Below, one piece after another: positions 23,739 through 37,999 of a stretch of 64,000 bases of DNA; position 1 is the stretch's first letter; every line of letters begins with the position of its first letter. Position numbers and translations under genes: made by a program. The notes under the pieces are model-generated. The model had not been told where the DNA came from, searched no databases, and saw only the letters and a list, made by a program, of their open reading frames with translations. The DNA lies in assembly GCA_001692895.1 (NCBI GenBank), contig KV748253.1:303434-367433 (forward strand). Direction: 5' to 3'. The DNA is from Cenococcum geophilum 1.58. Taxonomy: Eukaryota > Ascomycota > Dothideomycetes > Gloniales > Gloniaceae.

Positions 23739-26700
23739 TTATGCTATATTAAAATAACTACTATTAAAATAGTAAACAAACTTAAACCTATTACGTTAAC
23801 TATAAGTATTATAGCCCTAGTTAGGGAATAGTTAACTATAATGCAACAGTCCTTTACAGATGCTTTGGCCTAACAGTAAGCGATATTAGAATCTTAGCAC
23901 TAGTAATTAATAGGAGTAATCCGCGAAGAACTCCGTAACCTTATAGCACTTATATTAGAGACCCTAATAATAACACCTATAAATAAAATTAAAATAACTA
24001 TATATAAACCCGGCCTATTAAATATAAACCCTAAACTAGTAACGGTAGCTTAATCTATACCTATAACAAACCTAATACCTACTATAAAATCTAAAAAGCT
24101 CCCTAACTCTTTAATATTTAATAGAAATTATAACTAAGCTCCGTCTTAAACTTTTAATAAACTATAATTAATACCCTACTAAAGCTAGCAAGATTAGCTA
24201 TGGAATGTCTTATTTAAGTAAAGACGCTATATAAATTATAAACCCATTCTTCCGTAATGGCACCTTTATTAATTTTAAAATCTTTATCTCTTTACTAGAA
24301 CGAACGTATAATAACGCTAGCCGTAAATATATAGCTATTACTAAACTTAAAACCCTATAATAACGGAACTAAGACTTTACCAGCTTCTTTTCGGAATTTT
24401 TAGGCCTTATTAGTAAACTAAATTAGAATAAAGCCGCTAAAGTTCCTACTCTCTATTAAGCTATTTTAGATAAAATTAGAGTATAGTTAATAGGTAGAGA
24501 ACTACTAAAGGACTTACCTAAATTTGCTATAATATGTTAACGAATTAATAAGCACCTTTAATATAATAAATAGATTTATTCCCTAAAGCTAACTATACCT
24601 TATGTTTAGAACTCTATAAAACTAGTATATACCCTAAAGCGCGATCCGTCTCTAAGACCTAAAAGCCCTATATATAACCCTATAGACCTTAATACTACCT
24701 AATTCTATACACTCTTAGGAACTAATAAATAAAGAACTTAAGCCGTAAATGGAGAATGCTTTAGATGCGGTAAAAAGGGATATATTTAAAGGAATTGTTA
24801 AATTTACCCTTTTAGAAAGGTCCGCCGTAGTTCCTCCTAATCTATAAATTATACTTAGTCGCTATAAAGCATCTTACCTTTAGTTAATTTGGAAAACGAA
24901 TCGTCCTAGGGCTAAGTTATACCTTAGAATAAAAAGTAGAAGAGTATAAGTGTCTAGGCTCTTCTAGCGCTAATATACAACACAACTCCCTTAATATACT
25001 CGGCGAAATTTAAATACTTAGAAAATAGAAGGAAGTATAAATCCTTATAAATAGCGAAGCTACTAGTATAGGCTTTATTAATATAAACTACGTAAAAACT
25101 TAACGCTTAAATTTAAAGAAACTTAATAAGCCCTAAGGCCTATAAGGCTTTAATGGTAAGCCCTTAATATATAGTAAACTAATATACTACGCTCTTATAA
25201 AGATGCGAATAGGCAAATACCTTAAATACATTTCCCTATTTATAATACCCTTAAAGCATTATAAGGTAATACTTAAATATAGATAGCTAAAATAATATAA
25301 CCCTTTAATTAGCTAGGTTAAAGAAATACTAAAATTCCGTATAACCTACTACCGAAGTTATTACTTAAAATACCACTCGCCCTATAAATATTTAAATTTA
25401 ATATAATATAAATTACCCTTGCTATAAACCTTAAACTAATATAATAAAGTTATAACTACTAATCGTAATAAAGAATGCGAAGATAATATATTAAAACCCC
25501 TTAAAATTCGTATAATATAAGCCGTACCCTTTTATTTATTTGTAAGAAAACGAGACTATAAGATCTTTACTATAATACTAGAAGATATTAAAAAGGCGTT
25601 AGAACTAAAGCAATATATTAACCCCCAACCTCTTATACCTAAAGAATATAATAATCTAATTAACACGTTTAAGAAACAATTTATAAACTAACTACCCTTA
25701 TATTAAGACGAGTATAATTTTAAGATAAAACTTAAACCTAGTATAATACTAAAGTTTGGCCCGTTATATAGTATATTATAAGAAGAGCTGCTTATAATAT
25801 AATAATACCTTAAAGAGCACCTAGGGAAAGGATTTATTTGCCTTAGTTAATTACTATTTATCTTATTTATACTATTTATTAAAAACCCTAAAAAAGGCTT
25901 AAGATTCTATATTAATTATTAAGCCCTAAATATAATTATAATTTAAAACTAATATCTAATTCCTCTGCGATAAGAAACGCTTAACCGCTTATTAAAAGTA
26001 TAATACTTTATAAAGCTTAATATAGTTACTACCTTTAATTAAATCTATGTTTATAAAGGAGATAAGAAGTATATAGCTTTCTATATATAATAGGGACTTT
26101 TTAAATACCTAGTAATGCTATTTAGTATAAAGAACGGTCTTAGTATGTTTTAGTAATACGTTAATAATACGCTTCGCGAATTCCTTAATATATTTATTAC
26201 TACATATATTAATAATATCTTTATTTATTTATTTTTACTTTCTAAGTATTAAAAGCATATCTAAATAATACTTAAACGCCTATAAGACGCGGGCTTATAA
26301 TATAACATTAAGAAATGCAAGTTTTACGCATCTAAAGTTATATACTTAGGCCTAATTATATCCTATAACGGAATTAAAATAGACCTTAAAAAATTGCTAT
26401 AATTATAAACTAGGAAAGTCCTAGTAGTATATAAGATATTTAAGGATTTTTAGAATTTACAAATTTCTATTATTAATTTATTAATTACTTTTTAAAAATT
26501 ATTTAGCTATTAGTAAACTTAATAAAAAAGATTATAAGATTTAAATAAACTACTAAATATAAATAAGCTTTTAATAACCTAAAATATTGCTTTATAACTA
26601 CTTTAATTCTTATCTACTTTAATTTAGACCTTAAATATATAGTTAAAATAAACTTATCTAATTATATACTAGGAGGAGTATTATCGCAATATAATAAGAA

Positions 26701-27904
26701 CGGTAAGCTACGCCTAGTAGCCTTTTTCTCCCAGAAACTTACCCCTACTAAATTAAACTATAAAATATATAATAAGAAACTGCTTATAATTATTAGATAC
26801 TTTAAACAATGGCGTTTAAAACTTAAAAGATTGCTGTTCCTAATACGCGTATTAACGGACTATAAAAACCTATAGTACTTTATAACTATAAAGCAATTAA
26901 TATAACGCTAAATTTATTAGGCCAAATACCTCTTATAATTTAACTTTAAGATTATATACTAACCTAGCAAACTTAATTAGAAGCCTAACTTATTAATATA
27001 ATAATTATAGGACTTATCTACTAACGCCTCTAACAAATAGATTATACATTAATTACGAATTCTACTACCCCCTAAACGCTTAGAGAAACTATACCCTATA
27101 TTTTTAGACGCGGAGCTTAATAGGAATAAATTAGAAATTGATAAGTGGGATATAGAAATTAATAAATTAATAGAGCATAAATATAAGAATAACCCCTAGA
27201 TAGTAGATATAATAAAAGCAATTTAAATAGGGAAATAGTAATATAAGGATATAACACTTACTAAATGCGAAATCTATAATAATTAGTTATACTATTAATA
27301 GAAGATAGTAGTCCTAAATTCCGAACCCTTATAATTTAAGATACTTAAATTTGTATATAATTCCCTTATAATATGGTATCTGGGCTATATAAAGACCTAT
27401 AAGATTATTTAATAAGTATATTACTGGCCTATAATATATAACTATATATAAAAATACGTTTAAGTATACAGAATGTGCGTATATAGGAAGACCTCTTATA
27501 TAAAGAAGTAAGGAGTACTTTAACTATTACCAATTCTAATATAAAGATGGCGAGACATCTTAATTAACTTTATAGTTAACCTACTTAACAGTAATAGGTT
27601 TATAAATGTTATAGTAGTTATTAACTATTTTATAAAAATATAATATAATTCCTATAGACTTAATTAATATAATATTAGTAGCTAAATATTTTATTAAGTA
27701 TATCTTTAAACTATACGGACTTTTTAATTTAATAATATCTAACCACGGAAGCTAGTTTATTTTAGACTTTTAGTAAGCCCTATATAAACGATTAAGTATA
27801 TAAATATAACTCTTAACTATATTTTATCTAAAGATAAATAGTTAAACTAAAATTATAAACGTAATTATAGAACAATACCTATAAATATACTACTCCTACC
27901 TATA

Positions 27905-28400
27905 CAGTACTACGTTAAAAGTTTGGGTTGCCTACCTAATTCCCCGCCAAAAACCACTAAACTTACCACCTTTTGGTTTAAAAAGCCCAACAATAAATAT
28001 TTTAAATAAGTAAAAAAACTTAAGAATTAAATAAAACTATACATAAAAATATCTTCTATATTATTTTAACTATTTATTAAAAAGTATATATTAATTAAAT
28101 GGGGTACGGCGCTGAAGCTTTTTGGTTTTCGTCGAACTTCGGCAAGATTTCGGTAAATTTACTAATAAATCCAATGGGGCGTGGGGAGGCCCTACCTTTC
28201 AGCTCTATTAGACGGTAAAAAAAAATTTTAATAAGGAATTTTTTAGGTAAGCTAATAGAAAAGGCAATAATTTATCTTATTTAAAACTTTTATAGATTTT
28301 TATTATATAGAAGTGACTCTACTTACTTATAAAGATCGAGAGTTTTATTAGTTTTTGGTGGTGCATTAACCAGGCGACCCAAACTTTTGACGACTGACTG
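27905..28400. mobile_element. pogo/Fot1-like MITE, 496 bp
   Basis: Inverted ends starting CAGT and containing AAAAGTTTGGGT are flanked by TA on both sides (27903-27904 and 28401-28402). The similarity of the two ends runs about 60 bp, including a CCAAAAAC block on each side. The element has no transposase and interrupts the integrase region of the Gypsy element. Several GC patches (28100-28215) are not RIP-altered, so it arrived after most of the damage or was too short to be recognised. Confidence 0.85.
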
Positions 28401-29507
28401 TAAAACGACTAGGAAAAGTAGCTACCTTTAGCTAAGTTTACTATAAATAATATAAGAAACAAATTAATAAGTATAACGCCGTTTTATATAATATATAGAT
28501 AAAACACTTAACTTAGATTTAAACTACAACCTAAAATTAATATATATAACTTTGCTAATTAAATAAAGCAGTTAACGGAACTATTATAAAGTAAATTAGC
28601 GTATGCTTAAATAGTATAGGAATAGCATATAAATAAAGGACGAGCTTCCGCGTAGGACTTTAAGGAAGGTAATATAGTTTACCTAAATATATAAAACCTA
28701 AAGACTTAATAACCCTTAAAGAAACTTAATTAAAAGTTTATAGGCCTATACTAAATTAAGAAGAAACTAAGCCCGTATACTTATAAGCTTAAACTACTAA
28801 CTAAAATAAAAATATATCTAACGTTTTATATAAGTTTACTATAACTTTTAAAGGGTAAACCTATAACTTATAAACTGCCGCCGCTACCTCCTATAATTAT
28901 TAATAACGGTAACAGTTCTTACTTTATTAACTTAATTAACGATATATAATAGAAAATATAATCTAAATAGTTTAAACTCCTTATTAAGTAGGAAGGATAT
29001 AAAATATAAACTTAGGAAACCTATAACTAGATTAAGACTAAAGCGCCTTTTCTAGTAAAAGAATTCTATAAAGACTATCCTTTACGGCCTACTTTAGCTA
29101 AATAGATATAATATAAAGGTAAATAACTACTACCTAATATAAATACACGAAATATAATAGTAGGAAGCTTAAAATTAAAAAGAACTTAAAATATATTATA
29201 ACGTTTATAATATAATTACGTAATACGCAAGATATTAAGGAATTTTAACTACCGGTTAAAGTTATCTAATTAGTTAGATCCGCCTTGCTAAGACCTACTA
29301 TAAAGATATTAGTTTTACTTACTACCCTAACTAAGCTAATAGCGATTTTTTATGCCGGGTATAGAAAATCCTAATTAGTCTATTTGTAATTAGAACTAGT
29401 AAAACTCTATACTACTACCTAACGCAAATATATAAAAACGTAATAAGTTATAAAGTCTTAACTAAATTAAATTGTTTTGGACCTTTAGCTAAAGGGGGGG
29501 GGGGTAC

Positions 29508-29851
29508 TATAATAGGACTAGCCTAGTTATAGTATAAATGTCTTAGTAAAATACTTAACAGATAAATTCTAACGCTTTAACTAAATTCTGCTGAATTTTA
29601 CTAGCTTAATTAATTTCTGCTAAGTTCTACTAAATGCATTAAATTCTACTAAAGTTAGTTAAAGACTGCGTATGTATATGCGCACGCATTAACTACTAAG
29701 ACCCCTAACTATTTAATATATAACTCTCTTATTATTTCTTTCTCTTCTTTACGCAACGTCTTGTTCTTAGCGAGAGCTATATACCCTTAGATTTAGATAG
29801 AATTTATATTATTCCTTTAAATCTTCCCTAAAGTCTCTCCGCGCCCTTATA
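29508..29851 (+). repeat. 3' LTR of the plus-strand Gypsy element
   Basis: It is 344 bp long and starts TATAATAGGACTAGCC, the RIP-changed form of the 5' copy. Confidence 0.9.
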
Positions 29852-29935
29852 AAAATATATAATAGCTACTAGATAACTTAAGGCAGAACTAGATTAATAA
29901 CTCGCCTACTATAGTTAAACCCTCCCTTTACGCTT
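29852..29935 (+). pseudogene. Tad1-type LINE relic 1, segment 3: extreme C-terminus
   Basis: After the AAAAT duplication the frame reads on as an IIATR.LKAELD-like end, matching the VIATGRLKAE-type C-terminus of Tad1-clade proteins. The 3' end of the LINE beyond this point is not resolved. Confidence 0.6.
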
Positions 29936-30239
29936 TGACTAACCTATACTATATACCCTTATGCCACTAGCAGATCTTGCTTTAATTACTAAAGATAGGA
30001 TACTAAATATTTAGAGGAATAGCCTCCTAAGACTACCTGCTATTAACTACTTATAAAATCTTATAGAATAAGGCTTAAGTAATACTAGAGAGTATTAAAT
30101 AAAGTATATATACGGGCTTATATAGGAATATAGCAAGACTAAAGGGAGTGAAAATATATAATATAGTACTAGTGCCCTTTAGGCTTAGTGCCTCTGAGCA
30201 GAATAAACTTTATTATTATACGAATTTCTTACTTAGCTA
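29936..30239. other. Unresolved AT-rich stretch
   Basis: It may contain the LINE 3' untranslated region and the left end of the hAT element. I found neither a poly(A) tail nor a hAT terminal repeat. Confidence 0.3.
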
Positions 30240-31058
30240 TAGTAAATAAAGCATTTTCCCTAATATCTCTATTGCGCGCTAAAACCTGTGCTAAAGCTTA
30301 CTATTTTATTACCTATATAAAATGCAATATATATTGCATTTTACGTATTAGCTAGGCAGTAAAGCTTCTTTATCTATTTCCTCCTCTACTTTTTTTTAAA
30401 TTTAATTTACAATCTACGCGTTATTTAACTCCTTTAGCACTATATAGGGTTTATAGATTAACTACTTCCTCCCCCCTTTTAACCAACAATAATACTAAAT
30501 CGGGTAATTAAGATTCTATATTATAAGAGCCTTCTTTAGCAAATTAGAACTATAGCTATATCTTTTTTATTAATTAGGACAATCTCTACCTAATAATATA
30601 CAGTAAGCTTACTAGTAAATATAGATACTAGGTTATTAATAAGTGGTTACTATTAAGTAAAGCTCCTATATTACTAATATAGAAGTATAAAGTAGACCTT
30701 TTTTAGAATAGTTTTTTAGGTAAAAAGAGGCTCTAGCTATATAAGCTTTACTATTTAGCTTAAAGACCAGGTACTTTACTTATAATTAATAATAACTATT
30801 ATATTAACGGCTATTTAAAGTTAAAATACGACCTTATTATTAACCCTAAAAGTTATAGTAGTAAAATCTAACTACTAAGTATAGAAGCTTTTACTTTCGC
30901 TAATAGTTACAAATGCCAGCTATTTTAGGTAGCTAGCTATATTTAAGCCTATATTAATTAGATAATTCTATAAGATATTACTTTCCGTTAAACTATAAGT
31001 CCTTATATATACACTCTATTAACCTTTAACTATTCTTAGATTTAAAACTATTTTATAA
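30240..31058 (+). pseudogene. hAT transposase relic, piece 1 (N-terminal part)
   Basis: A long plus-strand frame, broken only by RIP-type stops, runs to 31058. It joins the next piece at 42552 when the LINE is skipped. The recognisable part (about 30830-31040) reads a SIEAFTFANSYKCQLF..ASYI-like block. I do not recognise a BED zinc finger. The hAT assignment comes from the continuous frame into piece 2. A perfect 26-nt palindrome lies at 30318-30343. Confidence 0.5.
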
Positions 31059-32431
31059 TAATAATAACTTATTGCTTAACGTCCGATTCGGATCCCTATT
31101 GGGCCTACGCGGACTACTCCTTATATACATATGGGGAGAAAACTCTATTTAAGAAAACCCCGTAATCTATCTTCCCGCCTTTTAGGACTTGCCTATAAGG
31201 CGCCTATAAAGCGCCTGCAAGTTACCTATAGTACTCCTACTACCTTACTTTTTAACCTTCTTAGGAATTACTGCTGCTGTAATAAGCCTACGGACGCGCT
31301 AGTATTGTAAACTTTACTCTACTACTGTAGAGTTATTAGGGGGCGCCCATTACTTACCCCCCTACCTTTTATTACTATTTCCTTTACAACCTAGAACTGG
31401 TTTAGTATATTTTAGCTAATAAGCCACTAGGTAACCGCCTTAAGGCCTTTTTATATTAAGAGCAGTATATTATAGTTCTCTATGCTAGCTATTAAGAGTA
31501 TTACTTTTTAGTTAGTGCGTAAGGGGCATAATAGTATTACGTGTTTTAGTGTCTGTCTTAGCTAGCTATATTTATATCTTAGGCTACCTACTAGAATACC
31601 TACCTAGTAGAGCTAGTCTTTTAGTCCTATTATTCCTATTCTTAAGAGTATTGCTATTATATTTTCTGCCTTTATTAGGCCTTCTTAGAGCCTTAGAGTA
31701 TTTACCCCCTATAGCGTTAACTATGCTATAGCTTAGGTTCCTCTTCCCTTAGTTAGCCTCCTTACCTTCAACTCCTATATACCTCTTTAGCGTTAGTCTA
31801 GCCAGTATTATATTACGGTAGATAGTTTCCTAGCGTTCTTTTATACTCTACTTTAGCTTCTTTCTCTCTTTTACTATTATCTTTACTAGCCTCTTATACG
31901 TCTCCCTTCCTCCTCTATATAGGCTTAGGCCCTAAAGTAGCACTATTTTTCTTCTGCTTTCTTTACCTATTTCTCTAATATATTTTCCCTACTTTAGGGT
32001 TATTAATTTATTCTCCTATAGGGCGCCCTAGGGTCCCTCTATAGTTTATTTAGGCGTGTCTTAATATACTTTATAACATTAGAGTTACGTTTATTTTACG
32101 CCCTTTATATTACAGCGACTTTAATATATAGTTATAGGGGGGGAATATTAGCTTCCTTCTTAAGCAGTNNTNTNGCCGTNTNCTTATATCCGCCTATTAT
32201 ACTCTANAGGTAGGCTATTTNGACCTTTTAGAGTAGTTTAAGGAGCGATTTAGGGGGGCCTTTCTTAGATTCTCTAATGGCCTAAATACTGGACCTATAT
32301 ATTATAATTAGCTGGACAACTGCTATATATAATAGGCGTAACCTCTAAAAGTATAGACCCTATATAAAATTAATAATCCTAGATAATATAATATACTATG
32401 CTTAGCCCTTATAGGCTGCTTACGCCGTATA
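31059..32431 (-). pseudogene. Tad1-type LINE 2, 3' part
   Basis: This is the 3' end of a minus-strand LINE. It ends in a (TTA)n tail (31059-31069 on the plus strand) next to the target duplication AACTATTTTATAA (31046-31058). That duplication recurs with one G/A change at 42552-42564. The minus strand from 32431 gives a LRLLYIAVVQLIITY-like block, the Tad1 thumb motif, which continues the frame that stops at 38370. The last ~90 bp (31070-31160) match the 3' ends of the three short retroelements at 44375, 50007 and 51962. Confidence 0.8.
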
Positions 32432-32801
32432 TGTTACGGGACACCCTTATAACACCTTGCATACGTCCACCTGTTTCCACCAACTCAGCAATTAGAGACT
32501 AACCGCGAAATGGCAATCTAATAGCAATCTAATGGCAATCTAACGGTAATCTACGGCATTCTGCTATATTCTGCTAAGTTCTACCAAATTCTGCTAAGTT
32601 CTGCTAGGACCACGACCTAAACCCTATTCTACCTATATATATGTTAACTAAGCAACCAAGTCAACAATATATGCCCTTTCTTCCCGTTCTCCTACCTTCT
32701 TTCCTTACGTAATATCTTAACCTCCTTACACAGTTTATGTATATAGCTTAATAATATCTACCTTGCTATATATTATCGTCACTTATACTTACTCTGTAAC
32801 A
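32432..32801 (+). repeat. 5' LTR of chromovirus copy 2
   Basis: It is 370 bp, the same length as the 3' LTR. It starts TGTTACGGGACACC and ends TGTAACA. Confidence 0.9.
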
Positions 32802-35800
32802 CTACGTTACGTTAACCACCTATACTACTATTAATATATAGAACGAACCTAAAGCCCCTATAACGGCCGCCGGCATCATATCTGCACTCTAAAAATAATT
32901 AGTAGGGATATAGAAGTCTTTTATAAACGCCCTTAAATAGAACCAAGCCACTTTAAATTAATAATAAGCCGAATAAGAAGCATAATACTAGCAATTAATT
33001 AAGGACCTCTAAGAAGAAGTCCGCGCCCTTAAGATGCCCACGCTAGGACCTTAAGACTAAATGCTATCTCTAGAGATGAACACGCGGAATGCGAGCCCCG
33101 AACCCGTAGTAGCCACTTACCCTAAGCTAACTACTACACCAAAACGATCCGAACGACTACTAGACCCCCTAGTATTTACTAGTAAACAATAAGAGCTCTA
33201 ATTATTTCTAAGCTAGCTTAAAAATAAGCTAACTAGTAACGCTAACCATTACCTAACTAAAGCTAACCGACTCTATTACGCCCTAAGTTAACTAGGAGAA
33301 GATATAGCTAACCTTATTAAACCGCTTTAGCTAAACTTAGTATAAAGCCTAGTTGTACTTCTTAAAGTTACGTATAGTAACCCAAACCGCTAAGCTACTG
33401 CTTAAAGAAAGATAAACCACATAACTTAAGGAACGAAAAGTTTCCTAGTATACTTTTCTAAATTTAACCGTTACGCAAAGGAAACAGGCTAGAACGACTC
33501 CGCACTAATTAACAGCCTTATTAAATTACTAAGCCCCAAACTAAAAACTTCCCTAATAGGCGTAGACCTATTAGGAGCCCTTAATGCCTGCGCAAATATC
33601 ATTAATAAACAATACAATGATATACTACGCCTAATACCGAAGCCCGCTCTATGATATAATACGGCAACCCCGCAAATATCTACTAAGTTATTGTCTTAGC
33701 CTAAGCACCCTAACGCTATGGATATTAACACTAGGACCCTAGGGTACGCCCTACTAGGGTCCTCTAAATAAGAACGACGCATTAAGCTAGGCCTCTGCTT
33801 TAAATATAAAAGTAGCTTCTACCTTTTTAACCACTGCTCCGTCCCTATACCTAAACACAAATTACAAACAGCTAACACTAGCAGCCGTTTACCGCATCAA
33901 TCTTCCGGTTACCGTCCCTAATCTCTACCTGGTTCCAGCCCTGCATTTAGTAAGCACTATTTATAAGGATAAAGCTACAGCTAATATCCCATAAGAACCC
34001 CACCCTAATTGCCTCCAAAAGGAAGGTCCTAGAGCTAAGTCGCTCTCTAGGACAGCTCTGCTATAGGATCTTATTAAACGCATTTAACGTTACAAACTCC
34101 GACTCTTAGGACCGTAGTATAACTATTAACTGCCGTCTTTGGCAGAATAGTTAATAGGCTAACGCTTAAATCCTAATTAACATAGGAGCTAGCGGCATAG
34201 GATTTATTAATAAGATCTTTATGTAAGATAATAGTTTTACCCTAACCCCCCTCAACCGGCATATTAACGTATTTGGATTTAATAGTAAACGCACCGTCTT
34301 AGGCCGTATTACCCACGTAGTATTCCTAAGACTCTAATACCTAAACCACGAAGAATTAATTAAACTTTTCGTTACTACCCTAGGTCACTCGGTGATCCTT
34401 AGACAACCCTAGATAAAGCTATATAAGGTAACTATTAATTAAGACAACCTTAAGCTTCTATTTACCGCCTTTCGTTACAAGCAGAAGTGCCTTATAACTT
34501 GCTGCTTAGACCTAGAACTAAAATCTGAAAAATCCACTATAATCTACTAGTCTAAAATTTCCATGACTGTCTACCCTATACCTAAGGAATCTACCAGATT
34601 CCACCAACCTAGGAATTCCACTAAATTCTACCAACGATCTAAAAACTCTACTAAATTCCATAAGTTATTACTAAGCACTACACCGCCCCGAGCCAAGTAA
34701 AAGCTTAAGCTCTATACACGAAAATACTAGAAGGACTAGTATTCCACTATAAAAAGGATTCTTAAAGAACCCAAACCTAAATTTAACACTAATTCCGTAC
34801 CTAATACTAAACCTAAACCTAAATAAGAAACTATGGACAATCCAAGCAAGCTCAGCACCCTAGATATCCGCATAATTGGAGCTACCCCGCTAGTATAACT
34901 TACTAAAAAACCTAAGCATACAATCTTTGCTATCACAATAGCCGATATTAAAAAGGCCTTAGCACTAAAGAAGCACATTAACCCTACCACGAAGGTACTA
35001 ATAGAGTATTATTATCGCCTAGATACATTTTTATAAAGGGAAGCTAATAAGCTACTAGAATACTAATTATACGACTATAAGATTATACTTAAAGAAGAAA
35101 AGCAGCCTAGATTTAGACCCTTATACGGGATATCCTAAAATAAACTCTAAGTGCTATAAAAGTATTTAGACGAGAACCTAAGCAAAGGATTTATTAGAGT
35201 AAGCTTATCGCCTATAGCCGCACTAGTGATCTTCATTAAGAAACCTAGCGGCGGCCTGCGCTTCTATATAGACTACTAAGCTCTTAACGCCGTTACCATT
35301 AAGAACTAATATCCGATCCCGTTAATACAAGAGACGCTAAACCAACTAAGTAAGGCTTATTACTACACAAAGCTTAATATTATCTCTATATTTAACCGTC
35401 TCTGCATTACAAAAGGGGATAAATAGCTTACCGCATTTCGTACCCGATATAAACTATTTAAATACTTAGTAACACCCTTTAGCCTTATAAACGCTCCGAG
35501 CTTGTTTTAACATTATATAAATAACACCCTACACCCCTACCTAGATATCTTTTATACTACTTATATCGACGACATCTTAATATATAGTAATAACCTAACC
35601 GAATATTAGAAATACGTTAACCTTGTCCTATAAGCCCTACACGGAGCTGGTCTACAATTAGATATAGATAAATGCGAGTTCCATAAAACGGAAGTCCTAT
35701 ACCTTAGACTCCTTATTTCTATAAACGGTATATAAATAGACCTAAAGAAAATCAAAGTAATTGTAAACTGGCAAGAACCCAAGAACGTTAAGGACGTAAG

Positions 35801-37766
35801 AGCCTTTATAGGATTCGCTAATTTCTATTAACGGTTTATTAATAACTTCTCCGCCCTAGCTTTACCCCTTATAGCTCTAACCTAAAAGGATAAAGTTTTT
35901 ATCTTTAATAAGGAATATAAGAAGGCCTTTGCCTATCTAAAGGTCATATTTATTACTGCGCCTATGCTTTAACACTTCAACCCGAACCGAATAAGTATTA
36001 TAGAAGCCGACTTATCTGACTACGTTACTAAAGGCATCCTGTCTTAATATAACGAGGATGGAGTATTATACCCTATAGCATACTTCTTAAAACGACTAAG
36101 CCTAGCCAAATATAACTATAAGATCTACGATAAGGAATTATTAGCTATTATTAGATGTTTTAAATAATGGCGACCCAAACTAGAAGGCGCTAGATTTCCG
36201 ATTAAGGTCCTTAGCGACTATAAGAACCTATAATACTTCATAACCACAAAACAGCTAAGTTATTATTAGGCCCGCTAGTTAGAATATCTGTCTTATTTCC
36301 AATTCTTAATTACGTACCGCCTAGGCGTCCAAGGTTAGAAGCCTAATGCCCTAACCCGACGCTTATAAGACGCGCCAGCCCTAGAAGAAGCGCGCTCTTA
36401 CTAAAATTAGACCCTACTTCGCCCTAAACTATTTAACCCTCCTACTGAAGATCTTACAGTATACGTCCTTGAAATAACTAATTAATTAATTAAATAGATT
36501 ATAGTCGACGAATACCCAAATAATAAGTTTATCTAAGAGACGCTTAAGCTAATGCAAGATAGCATTAAACGCTCTAAAAAGATTTCTCTAAGTAAATACA
36601 AAGCTTGTGGAAACCGCTTATATTACCAGAACCGTCTAATTGTCCCTAATTACAATAAGCTTAAGCTTAAACTCCTTAAATATATATATAATCTACCTAT
36701 TACTAGCCACCCGGGCTAAGGAAAGACCCTAGAACTACTCTAACGGGAGTATTATTAGCCGAATATGCATAATATAATATAAAGGTATATCTCTAGCTGC
36801 TATACCTATTAACGAGCTAAGGCCTTATATAAGACGTATAACGGCCTTTTAAAGCCGCTGCCTATTCCGGACTAAAGATGGAAGGATATCTTAATTGACT
36901 TTATTATTAACCTTCCTAAAAGTAGAGGCTGTACAAATATTATAGTAGTTGTAGACCAACTATCTAAAATGAGACACTTAATCGCCTACCCCAATATATT
37001 AATGCCTGCCGTTGCCTAACTATTCCTAGATTACGTATAGAAACTCCATAGATTCCCTAAAACAATTATCTTTAATAGAGGTAGCTAGTTTATCTTAGTA
37101 TTCTAAAAAGAACTAACTACTCGACTTCGCATTAAAGCACTATTGTCTACCGCGTATTACCTAGAAACGGATGGCCAAATAGAACGCGTAAATGCTATAA
37201 TGGAATAGTATATTCGGATATACACGTCGTATTTATAGGATAACTAGATTAACTAGCTCGCATTTACTGAGTTTACTATAAATAATTCCGTCTCAAAAAC
37301 CACGAAAGTCTCCCCATTTCTAGCCAATTACGGCTAGCACCCATAAATGGGTTTTAAACCCTTTAGTAATGTTCCTTACCCCGCTTATTACGCCTTATAA
37401 GTTGTAGAAGTAAATAAATTTATAAAGAAGATGGAGGATCTATAACAGTTCCTTACTAATGAGATAATATAGGCTTAATCTATTTATAAAGCCGCAGCAA
37501 ATAAGAAACGAACCCTAGCACCAGTCTATTAAATTGGTGATTTTGTCTAGCTAGATACAAGAAATCTAAACACGAAATAACTTACTAAGAAACTTAATTA
37601 GAAGAACGCTAGCCCTTATAAAGTTAAAAAGGTTATCTTTTCTTATGCCTACCGACTAAAGCTCCCTAATACGGTTAAAATCCACCCTATATTCCATACG
37701 TTAGTCCTCCGCCCTACTGCCCCCATATTAGACGCCCTGCCTAAACAGATATAAGAACCTCCCCTA

Positions 37767-37930
37767 CTAGTTAAAGTAAATAGTAAGAATAAGTACTTTA
37801 TTAAAAGAATTAATAATATTAAGTACAATAAACGGAAACGCCAATATATATATCTTATAAAATGGAGAGGCTTTACTAAGTCCTTATAGGAACCCGTTAA
37901 CTCTATAGGACTTATATAAGCCATAGAAGA
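37767..37930 (+). pseudogene. Decayed chromodomain at the integrase C-terminus
   Basis: The frame gives YFIKRINNIKYNKRKRQY, then YLIKWRGF and EPVNS after one stop. This follows the chromodomain order of acidic/aromatic strand, KWRG core and WEP motif. In chromoviruses the domain binds methylated histone H3 and directs integration to heterochromatin. Confidence 0.75.
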
Positions 37931-37999
37931 CTTTTACAAACTCTACCTAGAACTACCACAGCCCTATCTCGCAGAAGCTCAAGTTTAAAGGGGGGGTAC

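Larger units (their letters stand above)
23395..29851 (+). mobile_element. Complete Ty3/Gypsy element, plus strand
   Basis: LTRs of exactly 344 bp (23395-23738 and 29508-29851) with ends TGTAA..TTATA are flanked on both sides by AAAAT (23390-23394 and 29852-29856). A long polypurine tract precedes the 3' LTR at 29490-29504. Decayed pol motifs follow in order: a reverse transcriptase with an YINNIFIY-like active site at about 26205, then an integrase with a GLFNLIISNHGSQFI-like block near 27716-27765. Skipping the MITE at 27905-28400 restores an IEQYL.IYYSYL.NDWEK-like integrase block. The element is heavily RIP-damaged, with no usable frame. Confidence 0.9.

Noticed and set aside
31549..31731. 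60-codon Leu-rich frame
   Set aside because: It is the antisense of the LINE RNase H region. The Leu bias comes from the CTA/TTA content of RIP-damaged DNA.
34736..34990. 84-codon minus-strand frame, and a similar one at 37649-37924
   Set aside because: Both are antisense to the chromovirus polyprotein, whose sense frame carries the recognisable motifs.
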